A DNA stretch of 64,000 nucleotides from Halobacillus faecis. Lineage in GTDB: Bacteria; Bacillota; Bacilli; Bacillales; Halobacillaceae. A model generated the notes under the pieces. The model was not told the origin of the DNA. It ran no database searches and saw only the letters and a list, made by a program, of their open reading frames with translations. This document shows positions 35,945 through 43,403 of the stretch, one piece after another. Within the stretch, counting starts at the first letter, position 1. Every line of letters begins with the position of its first letter. A program made the translations under genes and the position numbers. The stretch lies in assembly GCF_007991335.1 (NCBI RefSeq), contig NZ_BJYD01000012.1, positions 186,001 to 250,000 of the forward strand, written 5' to 3'.

Positions 35945-36910
35945 ATGATGAATCGAATGAAATTAATTCCTTACCGAATGGATGCAATTTTGGATACGAC
36001 GAATGAAGTCCCTAAAGGTGTGCATATGGTAGAGGCTCAAAGTTTATGGGATGAGACACACCAAGGAGAAAGCAGTGTTATAGCTGTTATTGATACAGGT
36101 TGTCAGAGTGATCATCCAGACTTACAAGGACAGATTGTAGGGGGACGAAACTTTACCGACGATCATAATGGGGATCCAGAAAATTATCAGGATAATAACG
36201 GACATGGGACTCATGTAGCAGGTACCATAGCAGCTAAGGAAGACGGAGAAGGTGTCGTCGGTGTTGCACCTCAAGCGAAACTTCTAATTCTTAAGGTGCT
36301 CTCAGAAGAGGGGAGTGGGCAGTATCAGTGGATTACAGATGCTATTGATTATGCGGTTCAATGGAGAGGGGAGAACAATGAGCGTGTTCGAGTGATATCC
36401 ATGTCTCTTGGAGGACCGGATGACACACCAGAATTAAAACAATCTATCTTGAAGGCCATTTCTGAAGGAGTCTCTGTGGTATGTGCTGCAGGGAATGAAG
36501 GGGATGGACGGGAAGATACGATGGAATATGCTTATCCCGGAGCTTATAATGAAGTCATCCAAGTAGGGGCAGTGGATGAAAGTCGACGGTTGGCCACCTT
36601 TACGAACACAAATGACCAAATTGATCTTGTTGCCCCTGGTGTGAATGTCCTCTCCACCTATCTTGAAGGTAAATATGCTCGCTTATCAGGCACTTCTATG
36701 GCAACCCCACATGTTTCTGGTGGTCTTGCATTAATCATTCCTTTAGTAGAGTCCCAGTTTCAGAGGAGAATGTCCGAATCTGAAGTGTTTTCACAACTTA
36801 TTAAGCGGACAACTCCGTTAGGTCATTCTAAAACGGCTGAAGGAAATGGGCTGATGACCTTGGCATTGACAAAGAAATTAGAAGAGTTATTCAGTACTTA
36901 CATCACATAA
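35945..36910 (+). CDS. ispA: Intracellular subtilisin-type serine protease
   Basis: A 321-residue S8 peptidase without a signal peptide. Catalytic triad: Asp50 (AVIDTGCQSDHPDL), His87 (NNGHGTHVAG) and Ser251 (LSGTSMATPH); the oxyanion Asn lies in AAGNEGDG. The N-terminal extension contains LIPY (residues 7-10), the motif by which intracellular subtilisins block their own active site until the extension is removed. It would degrade cytoplasmic proteins in stationary phase or sporulation. AAGGAGGA precedes two in-frame ATGs at 35945 and 35948; either may be used. The promoter carries a palindrome that may be a repressor site. Confidence 0.92.
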   Translation: MMNRMKLIPYRMDAILDTTNEVPKGVHMVEAQSLWDETHQGESSVIAVIDTGCQSDHPDLQGQIVGGRNFTDDHNGDPENYQDNNGHGTHVAGTIAAKEDGEGVVGVAPQAKLLILKVLSEEGSGQYQWITDAIDYAVQWRGENNERVRVISMSLGGPDDTPELKQSILKAISEGVSVVCAAGNEGDGREDTMEYAYPGAYNEVIQVGAVDESRRLATFTNTNDQIDLVAPGVNVLSTYLEGKYARLSGTSMATPHVSGGLALIIPLVESQFQRRMSESEVFSQLIKRTTPLGHSKTAEGNGLMTLALTKKLEELFSTYIT

Positions 36911-36924
36911 CCATACTTTTATCG

Positions 36925-36952
36925 GAGAGGTAATTCACCTCTCTTTTTTTGT
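36925..36952 (+). terminator. Terminator of ispA
   Basis: GAGAGGT pairs with ACCTCTC around a 5-base loop, followed by a run of T. Confidence 0.88.
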
Positions 36953-37039
36953 GCATATAAAGTCCGCCATTTAGAAAATACCATTGAAACTAAGACCGTG
37001 ATTTTGTGTCGAAAATAGTATAACAATGGAAAAACATCT

Positions 37040-37262
37040 GTTGTGTACATTTTTGAATGCAAGTTTACATAAATGTACACATGTTTGCAAAAGTGTTTGC
37101 GTTATGTTTTCAATTATGTATGCAAGTGTGCAAAGAAGTACACATGCTGTTATATAGGCTTGTGTGCAATATTGTGTACATGCACACAGTGTTGTAATCA
37201 AGTACACAATTATGAACACGTAAAAAGGCGCATTGACTATTTTCTGATTGTTTAATAGATTT
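37040..37262. repeat. Centromere/operator-like repeat cluster before the parM-like gene
   Basis: GTGTAC or its complement GTACAC occurs five times in about 165 bases: 37043, 37075, 37138, 37174 and 37202, mixed with related TTGCAA/TGTGCAA/TGCACAC words (37084, 37121-37133, 37163, 37181). Both orientations occur. A candidate promoter TTGACT-N17-TAGATT (37233-37261) follows, so bound protein could also repress the operon. This is how parC/parN centromeres of ParM-type segregation systems are arranged. The rest of the gap from ispA is AT-rich without a gene. Confidence 0.65.
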
Positions 37263-37309
37263 AAAGTAAGGTGAGGTCAAATCTAGCAAAAGAAAAGGAG
37301 AGCTGTTTA

Positions 37310-38497
37310 ATGACAAAATCGAGAATTGCAGCTGTTGATGTTGGTAATGATGCCGTGAAGGCGAACTTTGGAAAATTGGAATCCTCTTTATATATCCCTA
37401 ATGTGGTCGCTAGAGACCTTGAGGACCGTCCGGTTATCGGAATTGAAGATCTAGATGATAAGGATCCACTCGATAATCTACATATTCGAGTGCATTCCCC
37501 TGCTTTGCGTGAAAATAATGCGATTTATCGTGTAGGGAATCTAGCTACGAAGACGACTAACTCTGCTGAGTTGGATCCCGGCAGTTACAAATCAGAAGAA
37601 GATCAAACTTTAATTATGTTGTTTGCATCTCTTGCTATGGACGCTGTAACTGGCAAAGATGCGCAGTCAGCTAAAAACAATGTGATTGAAGCGAATTATA
37701 CACTTGGTACAGGATTACCATTACGTGAAGTTAAAGAAGGAAAAGATGTGGGTTACCGCTCCCAACTTCTTGGTTCTGTACACCAGGTTGAATTTTTAGT
37801 CACACCGAAATACCAAGGAATGAAAGTTAATATCAAGTTTGATGAGGTTAAAGTTTATCCAGAAGGATTTGCTGCTTATGTAAACCTTGTCATGGATAAT
37901 GATTTGAACATTATTAATAAAGAGTTAGTCGATAAACAAATCCTGATCCAGGATATCGGTGGTCTTTCTACGGATATCGCCGTGATTAGAAACCGAAACG
38001 TGGATGATGACAAAGCTCAGGGATTCAACTTGGGAGTGTCAGAATCACTGGAGATGATCCGTGACGAGATCCTTACGAAGCATGGGGTTGAACTAGACAG
38101 CCGTCGTGACGTCGTCGATATCATCACGCGTAAAAATGATCGTCACCACATTATGGTTCGAGGAAGCCGTACAAATGTGCACGACATTACGGACCGCATT
38201 TTACTTGAACTGGCGAAGAAACAATACCGTTATTTGAGAAATGTATGGCAGAAAAATTCCCAGTCTGAAATCTGCTACTTCGTAGGTGGCGGTTCAGCTG
38301 TATTGAAGGACTATATTAAGACATTGAACAACAAACTGGATGGCTTTAACATTGAATTTTTTGAAGATGAAAATGAAAGCATCTGGATGATGGCCAATGC
38401 TTATTACAAACTTATTTCTGACTATATCCGCAAGAACTCCAAGTTAGAAGACAAGTCCAATAAAAAAGTAGAACAAAAAGCCGGATCTTCTAAATAA
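37310..38497 (+). CDS. ParM/StbA/Alp-family actin-like ATPase
   Basis: A 395-residue bacterial actin homologue. Phosphate-1 loop: AAVDVGNDAVKANFG (7-21); phosphate-2 loop: IQDIGGLSTDIAVI (213-226); adenosine motif: YFVGGGSAVLKD (323-334). The N-terminal part matches the ParM/StbA domain, and the protein is not MreB or FtsA (no MreB-specific blocks). Such proteins form dynamic filaments that push DNA apart in plasmid or phage segregation. Start ATG 37310 follows AAAAGGAGAG; an in-frame start 13 codons earlier has none. It forms an operon with the RHH protein 9 bases downstream and has a repeat cluster upstream, the layout of a type II partition locus. The surrounding genes look chromosomal. 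Confidence 0.88.
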   Translation: MTKSRIAAVDVGNDAVKANFGKLESSLYIPNVVARDLEDRPVIGIEDLDDKDPLDNLHIRVHSPALRENNAIYRVGNLATKTTNSAELDPGSYKSEEDQTLIMLFASLAMDAVTGKDAQSAKNNVIEANYTLGTGLPLREVKEGKDVGYRSQLLGSVHQVEFLVTPKYQGMKVNIKFDEVKVYPEGFAAYVNLVMDNDLNIINKELVDKQILIQDIGGLSTDIAVIRNRNVDDDKAQGFNLGVSESLEMIRDEILTKHGVELDSRRDVVDIITRKNDRHHIMVRGSRTNVHDITDRILLELAKKQYRYLRNVWQKNSQSEICYFVGGGSAVLKDYIKTLNNKLDGFNIEFFEDENESIWMMANAYYKLISDYIRKNSKLEDKSNKKVEQKAGSSK

Positions 38498-38506
38498 GGT
38501 GATTGA

Positions 38507-39106
38507 ATGAGTTCTTCTAGAAAAAGTGTGGAGAGGGGCCAGTCCATTACGTTCCGGGTCCCCTCGGACACACCGGATCATTTGTTGAAACAGCTGTCCC
38601 AGTTGAAAGAGAAGGAACGTAGAAATTTCTCAAGTAAGATCGCTCAATTCGTCCTTGATGGAGTGAACCAGTCCTTTACGAAAGATAAGGAAACCGTGAC
38701 GATCCCGCTTCCCAAAGCTCTTACAAAAGAGCAAAAAAGTTGGATTAAACACGAACACTCTGAAGCTCTCATCGGCAGCATCCTTTATCAGCTTATGATG
38801 GATCCTGTGAGGGCAACAACTTTACTTGCGTCGTTAAATAGCAATGCCTATCATATTGATGATGCGCTATACCTTCAAGAAGAGGCGGCTACAGAGGAAG
38901 AAACACAGGTTCCAACAGAGGTTGAGCCTGAGAAGGAGAAAGCTGTTTTGCCGGAAACCCCACTTGAGGTAGACGGAGATGATGACTTGGATGACCTGGA
39001 TCTAGACAATTTCCAAGCTGACTTTCAGGAACAACGAGAAGAAGATGTCCAAGAAGAAGATGATGACGACTTGCTTGGTGACTTTTTATCAAGAATGAAT
39101 AAATGA
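38507..39106 (+). CDS. ParR-like DNA-binding adaptor (ribbon-helix-helix) with acidic tail
   Basis: A 199-residue protein. The N-terminal 60 residues (QSITFRVPSDTPDHLLKQL, then NFSSKIAQFVLDGV) look like a ribbon-helix-helix DNA-binding fold of the kind found in ParR/AlfB adaptors. The middle (60-125) is helical, and the tail (125-199) is strongly acidic (GDDDLDDLDLDNF, EEDDDDLLGDFL). ParR proteins bind the centromere through the RHH part and the actin filament end through the C-terminal region. Position directly after the actin gene supports this. Start ATG behind AAGGTGATTG. DNA binding is inferred from the fold pattern only. Confidence 0.7.
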   Translation: MSSSRKSVERGQSITFRVPSDTPDHLLKQLSQLKEKERRNFSSKIAQFVLDGVNQSFTKDKETVTIPLPKALTKEQKSWIKHEHSEALIGSILYQLMMDPVRATTLLASLNSNAYHIDDALYLQEEAATEEETQVPTEVEPEKEKAVLPETPLEVDGDDDLDDLDLDNFQADFQEQREEDVQEEDDDDLLGDFLSRMNK

Positions 39107-39108
39107 TG

Positions 39109-39146
39109 ATAAGCCCCTCGTATAAGCGGAGAGGGCTTATTTTTAT
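39109..39146 (+). terminator. Terminator of the parM/parR-like operon
   Basis: ATAAGCCCCTC pairs with GAGAGGGCTTAT with one bulge, followed by T residues. Confidence 0.82.
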
Positions 39147-39250
39147 TGACTAATTTTAAAAAACACACATCAGTACAATCACCTGGATGAAAATTGAAAC
39201 TATTTCCCGCCTATACTCGTAAAGAAATCAAAATAGACGGAGGTGTTGGC

Positions 39251-39943
39251 ATGGGAGTGGTGTTAGACGTTAAGAATTGCAGTGTCGATATCCAAAAAGA
39301 AAAAATCTTGCAGGATATAAGTTTTCATGTGAAAAGAAATGAAATTATGGCTTTGGTTGGTCATAATGGCGCAGGAAAATCAACACTGATGAAAACGATG
39401 ATCGGTTCGCGAGAAAAAAATGGAGGAACATTATCCATTGCTGGGCATGACCAGGACAAGCATTACAAAGGGTACAAAAGGCATTTTACATACATACCCG
39501 AAGAACCTCTTTTGTTCAACGAATTAACGGTCTATCACCACTTTAAACTTTATCAAAAGAGTTATGGTGTTCCTGAAGACGTTTTTGCGAGCCGTATACA
39601 AACCTATACCGAAGGATTTGAATTGAAGGAAAAGTTGGATGAATATCCGGAAGCGCTATCTAAAGGAATGAGGCAAAAAGTTCAAACGATTTGTGCGCTG
39701 ATCCCTGATGTGCCCGTATTATTCATAGATGAGCCTTTCATGGGTCTCGATGTGTATGCCGGACGCTTTCTTGAGGAAGAGTTAGTAAGGAAGAAAACTG
39801 AAGGGGCGAGTATTGTATTGACTACCCACCAACTGGATAAGGTGTCTGAACTTGCCGACCGCTATGTCATGCTTGTAGAAGGGAAGGTTTCTTCTTCAGG
39901 AGACGTGTCGGAATTTCACGAGTTGAAAAGAAGGTCGACATGA
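39251..39943 (+). CDS. ABC transporter ATP-binding protein, EcsA-like
   Basis: A 230-residue ABC ATPase. Walker A GHNGAGKST, signature LSKGMRQKVQ, Walker B VPVLFIDEPF and the switch histidine in LTTHQLDK are all present. It resembles EcsA, which with EcsB influences secretion, proteolysis and competence. ATG 39251 follows GGAGGTG; an in-frame ATG 19 codons upstream has none. Its stop overlaps the start of the permease (ATGA), so the two form an exporter. Substrate unknown. Confidence 0.87.
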   Translation: MGVVLDVKNCSVDIQKEKILQDISFHVKRNEIMALVGHNGAGKSTLMKTMIGSREKNGGTLSIAGHDQDKHYKGYKRHFTYIPEEPLLFNELTVYHHFKLYQKSYGVPEDVFASRIQTYTEGFELKEKLDEYPEALSKGMRQKVQTICALIPDVPVLFIDEPFMGLDVYAGRFLEEELVRKKTEGASIVLTTHQLDKVSELADRYVMLVEGKVSSSGDVSEFHELKRRST

Positions 39944-41301
39944 TGGAACCAAGGACGACATATTCCGTTTATAAGTGGCTGAGAAAGAAAAGGTGGAAGA
40001 AAAAGATCGATCTTTATCAACAAACATACAATATGGTTGTTGATCCCGTTATGGTCTTTTATAGTGGACTGTTCATCATTTTTTGTTTATTCATCGGTTA
40101 TGACTGGCTGCAACAGTTACTCACTGTCCTGGATGGAAGGGGAGGAATCATAGCTCCTTACGCTTTGTTTCTACCTTTGCTGGCAGTCATTAGTGCGGCG
40201 ATTACCTCCTTTACAGACCCTGGCATTCGTTTTACTTCCTCAGAATTTCAGCTTAGTTTTTTGCCTCACTCAAGGAAGACACTCGTCAACTATCTGTTTT
40301 TAGAAAAGTACATCCTTCAAATTCTGATTATCATCGTCGTCCCCCTTCCGTTTGCATTTGTTTTAATGTCATGGGAGTCTGCTGTTCTTTGGGTATCGCT
40401 TCTTTTTCTTAGTTATCCTTTATCTTTATGGTTACAATGGAAATTATTTTCGCTGCCTTCCATATACAAAATGAGTGTGATCTTATTCAGCGCCATCTTT
40501 TCCATTTTATTTTTCTTTGACTATCCTGTCCTGCTCCTCTACCTAGGCATATCTGTGCTTTTTTTATTGCTTTTCATGCGCAAGGAGGATTTGGATTGGG
40601 GGAGAATCATCGATATCAATGATGCGCGTGTTTGGAATATGTGGTTGGTCGGCTATTTCACCGAAGTGAAGATCAAACCACCAAAAAGGTTTGGGATCAC
40701 CAAGTCGATTTGGAAAAAGAAGAGAGGCCGTCATTATTCTGTGCAGCATCTCTATGGAAGGATATGGACCGGGTATCTTCAAAGATCGGCCGATGTAATC
40801 TGGAAAACGATCCCCACGGTTTGTTTAATTATACTTGTCATTCCCATGAGGGTTGATTGGATGTTAATGTTTACGCTACCCATTGCTATTGTTGTTTATC
40901 ATGAAGTAGCAGGAGGGCTTTTTTCAGATGTGGAGAATGTATTCCACTCCATGCCGTTTGAGGAGGAAAGCTGTAAAACCAGCTATATAAACTGGGCTTA
41001 TATTGGTTTTTTTCCTGTTGTCATTTGCTTTTTCAGTATTCAAATGATTCTTGGTGAATCGTTTGTTGCTATCGGGATGCAGTTGATCGCAATCATCTTG
41101 TTCGTTTATGTAGATCTTGCACAAGTGATCAACGAACGTATGATGATGGTCCAAAAGGAAAACTTCTATCGTGAAGAGTGGAGAAGAGTGGCGGGTTTGA
41201 TTTTACTCGGAGCTGGAGTGTACCATCCTTTATTTTTGCTCGGGGTACCCCTGGTCGTTTTCAAGCCAGGACGGTCGATACGGAAAGAGTTGATCTCATA
41301 A
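39940..41301 (+). CDS. ABC transporter permease, EcsB-like
   Basis: A 453-residue membrane protein with about ten hydrophobic segments and a basic N terminus (YKWLRKKRWKKKIDLYQQ). The segments fall into two clusters separated by a charged cytoplasmic loop (about 215-280; ITKSIWKKKRGRHY). The layout and the coupled EcsA-like ATPase suggest EcsB; B. subtilis EcsB is about 408 residues, so this one is longer. Translation is coupled to the ATPase gene by a 4-base overlap. Genuine ecsAB normally lies next to hit; hit is not here, so this may be a paralogue. Confidence 0.72.
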   Translation: MMEPRTTYSVYKWLRKKRWKKKIDLYQQTYNMVVDPVMVFYSGLFIIFCLFIGYDWLQQLLTVLDGRGGIIAPYALFLPLLAVISAAITSFTDPGIRFTSSEFQLSFLPHSRKTLVNYLFLEKYILQILIIIVVPLPFAFVLMSWESAVLWVSLLFLSYPLSLWLQWKLFSLPSIYKMSVILFSAIFSILFFFDYPVLLLYLGISVLFLLLFMRKEDLDWGRIIDINDARVWNMWLVGYFTEVKIKPPKRFGITKSIWKKKRGRHYSVQHLYGRIWTGYLQRSADVIWKTIPTVCLIILVIPMRVDWMLMFTLPIAIVVYHEVAGGLFSDVENVFHSMPFEEESCKTSYINWAYIGFFPVVICFFSIQMILGESFVAIGMQLIAIILFVYVDLAQVINERMMMVQKENFYREEWRRVAGLILLGAGVYHPLFLLGVPLVVFKPGRSIRKELIS

Positions 41302-41305
41302 AAAA

Positions 41306-41332
41306 GACCCTCTGGTTCATTACAGAGGATCA
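41306..41332 (-). terminator. Terminator hairpin between the ABC permease and a convergent small gene
   Basis: CCCTCTG pairs with CAGAGG around a short loop. On the minus strand it is followed by a T run, so it serves the zinc-ribbon gene, whose stop codon lies in the hairpin. Confidence 0.65.
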
Positions 41333-41578
41333 ATCCAAGCGATTATGCTCGGCGAAAGCGATAAAAGATTTCTCATCTTCAATTAAACCGCACGCTCCGC
41401 ATTGGACTCTTACTTGCGGTCCTTTGTAGGCCATATGAAAAGGGTCCATGTTTTCTGATGAGTACCCCTCATCTGGTTCACCTGTTCTTGGATTCATTTT
41501 TACAGCTTTTGCTTCCTGTTCGATTACATTAAAACGGGAGCGGTTGGTCTTGCAATTGGGACATAGATATGGCTGCAT
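41330..41578 (-). CDS. Small zinc-ribbon protein (82 residues)
   Basis: The protein starts [20 protein letters not shown] and has a second pair CGACG near residue 60, together a four-cysteine zinc ribbon. A central segment ([18 protein letters not shown]) separates them, and the tail is acidic. GGAGGTGGA precedes the ATG. Similar short CxxC proteins are conserved in Bacillaceae with no assigned role. It reads toward the ABC transporter and is probably a single-gene unit. Confidence 0.75.
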   Translation of the reverse strand: MQPYLCPNCKTNRSRFNVIEQEAKAVKMNPRTGEPDEGYSSENMDPFHMAYKGPQVRVQCGACGLIEDEKSFIAFAEHNRLD

Positions 41579-41721
41579 GTTTGTCCACCTCCATTCTTAC
41601 CTTCTCCATGTTTTAAAAAAATATGAACAGGACTGTGAAAATCAGGGAATGCCCTAATATCCGTTCTGTGCTTTAGAAGGTATCATGAAGCTAAGATTAC
41701 GTGTGATCGAGGTGGAATCAG

Positions 41722-42327
41722 ATGAAGGAGACAACAAAACTTCAAGCGGATGAACTCATCCATATGTATGAAAAGATGTTACATGATTTATCTTATGATC
41801 TTCATGAAAGGTATAGTCACCTTTTGACAGGGCTGCTCCATCAAATGGACCAGGAAAGTGGGGGGGCGAAATTCGCTCTTTTGTTGACACATATTATTGA
41901 TGATATGAGAAGTAAATCCAATGAGACCACCCCCTTATCTCTTGCGCAAAGAGGGGTCATTCCTGCCGTGAAGCAATTTAGTAAGGAAATAGAAAATCGG
42001 TTTGGAGTAACCGTGCGGCTTTTGACTGAAAACGGCTCCTTTTCAATAGATCAAAGAATTCTATTCCGGTTGATTCAACAAACCATCCTCTTGATCATTG
42101 AGCATGCGGATACTGATGCAATCGACATTCATTTGGAAGAGGAGTCGGCAACGTTCCAATTCCTTTCCCCACATGAACAGGTCAATGTCGATGAGGAGGG
42201 TTTTCTACGTCTTATACAGAAAAGGACAGGTATGGAATTAAAAATTGAACAGAGGTCAGGGCTGTGGTTTTGGATCTATTTTAAGAAGAGGGGGAATGAT
42301 GATGACTTCCATTGTGATTGTCGATGA
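41722..42327 (+). CDS. Degenerate sensor-kinase-like protein (HisKA_3-like, no ATP-binding motifs)
   Basis: A 201-residue soluble protein. Residues 10-60 (MLHDLSYDLHERYSHLLTGLL) look like the dimerisation helix of a HisKA_3 kinase, with a histidine in DLHERYSHL where the phospho-acceptor would be. The following half follows the kinase order, but the N box and G boxes are missing: QQTILLIIEHADTDAIDIHLE stands where REALTN..KHA is expected, and no DxGxG is present. It probably cannot bind ATP. The response-regulator gene begins inside its 3' end, so the two are co-translated. It may act as a phosphatase, anchor or inhibitor for the regulator. Start ATG behind GAGGTGGA. Confidence 0.65.
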   Translation: MKETTKLQADELIHMYEKMLHDLSYDLHERYSHLLTGLLHQMDQESGGAKFALLLTHIIDDMRSKSNETTPLSLAQRGVIPAVKQFSKEIENRFGVTVRLLTENGSFSIDQRILFRLIQQTILLIIEHADTDAIDIHLEEESATFQFLSPHEQVNVDEEGFLRLIQKRTGMELKIEQRSGLWFWIYFKKRGNDDDFHCDCR

Positions 42328-42958
42328 CCACGCCGTTGTCCGATCTGGATTACGGATGCTCCTAGATGCGGTCGATGGTTTTGTCGTCGCAGGTGAAGCC
42401 TCAGAAGGTGATGAAGCTTTTGCTCAAGTAGAGGAAAAGCGGCCGAACGTTGTCTTGATGGATTTGTCAATGCCACACGGGAAAGATGGGTTATCGGCAA
42501 CATCAGAAATAAAGAAGCATTTCCCTGATACGCACATCCTTATTTTGACGATGCATGACGATGAAGAGTATTTGTTTCGGGCTATTGAACTTGGTGCATC
42601 CGGATGTATTTTGAAAAATGCTCCTCATGAAGAGCTGTTGAAAGCGATCCGTCAAGTATCAGAAGGAGACGCTTACCTTTATCCATCAGCGACGAGACGG
42701 TTAATGGACGATTATATGAAGAAACTGAAAAACGGTAAAACGTCAGATACCTATCGTTTGCTGACGGATAGGGAACGAGAAGTGTTGGCTTTGGTTGCCA
42801 AAGGATATGCGAATAAGGATATCGCTGAAAAACTGGTCATAAGTGTGAAAACGGTCGAAGCTCATAAGGCGCATGTAATGGAAAAATTGCAGCTTAAAAC
42901 CCGGCCTGAATTGGTGGAGTATGCATGGAAGAAAGGGTTGCTTGGATATTCGCTGTAA
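42302..42958 (+). CDS. NarL/LuxR-type response regulator
   Basis: About 219 residues: receiver domain (2-120) with the acidic pair in IVIVDDHAV, the phospho-acceptor Asp in NVVLMDLSMP and the lysine in CILKNAPHE; then a LuxR-type helix-turn-helix (LLTDREREVLALVAKGYANKDIAEKLV, SVKTVEAHKAHV). AGAGGGGG precedes three consecutive in-frame ATGs (42296, 42299, 42302), of which the last has the best spacing. It overlaps the kinase-like gene and is followed by GAF and histidine-kinase genes; together they make one signalling module. Confidence 0.9.
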   Translation: MTSIVIVDDHAVVRSGLRMLLDAVDGFVVAGEASEGDEAFAQVEEKRPNVVLMDLSMPHGKDGLSATSEIKKHFPDTHILILTMHDDEEYLFRAIELGASGCILKNAPHEELLKAIRQVSEGDAYLYPSATRRLMDDYMKKLKNGKTSDTYRLLTDREREVLALVAKGYANKDIAEKLVISVKTVEAHKAHVMEKLQLKTRPELVEYAWKKGLLGYSL

Positions 42959-42971
42959 AGGGGCTGAAGGA

Positions 42972-43403
42972 GTGAGACGATCATTAGAAGAACTTTGTGC
43001 AAAAGTCGCTGCAGAGACAGAGGCTTCCTTAGTTGCTATTGCAGAGTTTCATTCCCCCTCCAAGGGGGTCAGGTGGACGTATGCCGACCACCCGTTGAAT
43101 GAACGGTATAAACGAATGAGTGTCATTTACGGAAGAGGGGTAGCTGGAAGGGTTTTGCAAACAGGGACGTCTTTCAGGTGTGAAAATGTTGAAAATTTAC
43201 CGTTGCCGCTCCGAGAGTATCCTATTGTATTATCTGAAAAAATACGAGCTTTTATAGCAATTCCAATCGCTAATCCATCACTATTCGGCGCCGTGCTTTT
43301 TATCGGATACCGTGCGTCTCACGCTTTGCCAGACAAGGATCTTTGTGACGGATTGTCACTTTATTTCCAAACTTATTTTCAAGAAAGGGAGGCGGTGGAA
43401 TGA
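42972..43403 (+). CDS. GAF-domain protein (NreA-like in size and position)
   Basis: A 143-residue protein made of one GAF domain (LEELCAKVAAETEASLVAIAEF, then YGRGVAGRVLQTGTSF and IRAFIAIPIA). GAF domains bind small ligands. Staphylococcus NreA, a nitrate-binding GAF protein encoded with the NreB kinase and NreC regulator, has a similar size and context; whether this one binds nitrate is unknown. The GTG start is preferred because AAGGGG lies 8 bases upstream; earlier in-frame starts would overlap the regulator gene. It overlaps the kinase start (ATGA). Confidence 0.75.
   Translation: MRRSLEELCAKVAAETEASLVAIAEFHSPSKGVRWTYADHPLNERYKRMSVIYGRGVAGRVLQTGTSFRCENVENLPLPLREYPIVLSEKIRAFIAIPIANPSLFGAVLFIGYRASHALPDKDLCDGLSLYFQTYFQEREAVE

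Noticed and set aside
36953-39146. Complete integrated plasmid or phage around the parM-like gene
   Set aside because: No replication initiator, integrase, relaxase or structural genes, and no flanking direct repeats were seen; neighbours are ordinary chromosomal genes.
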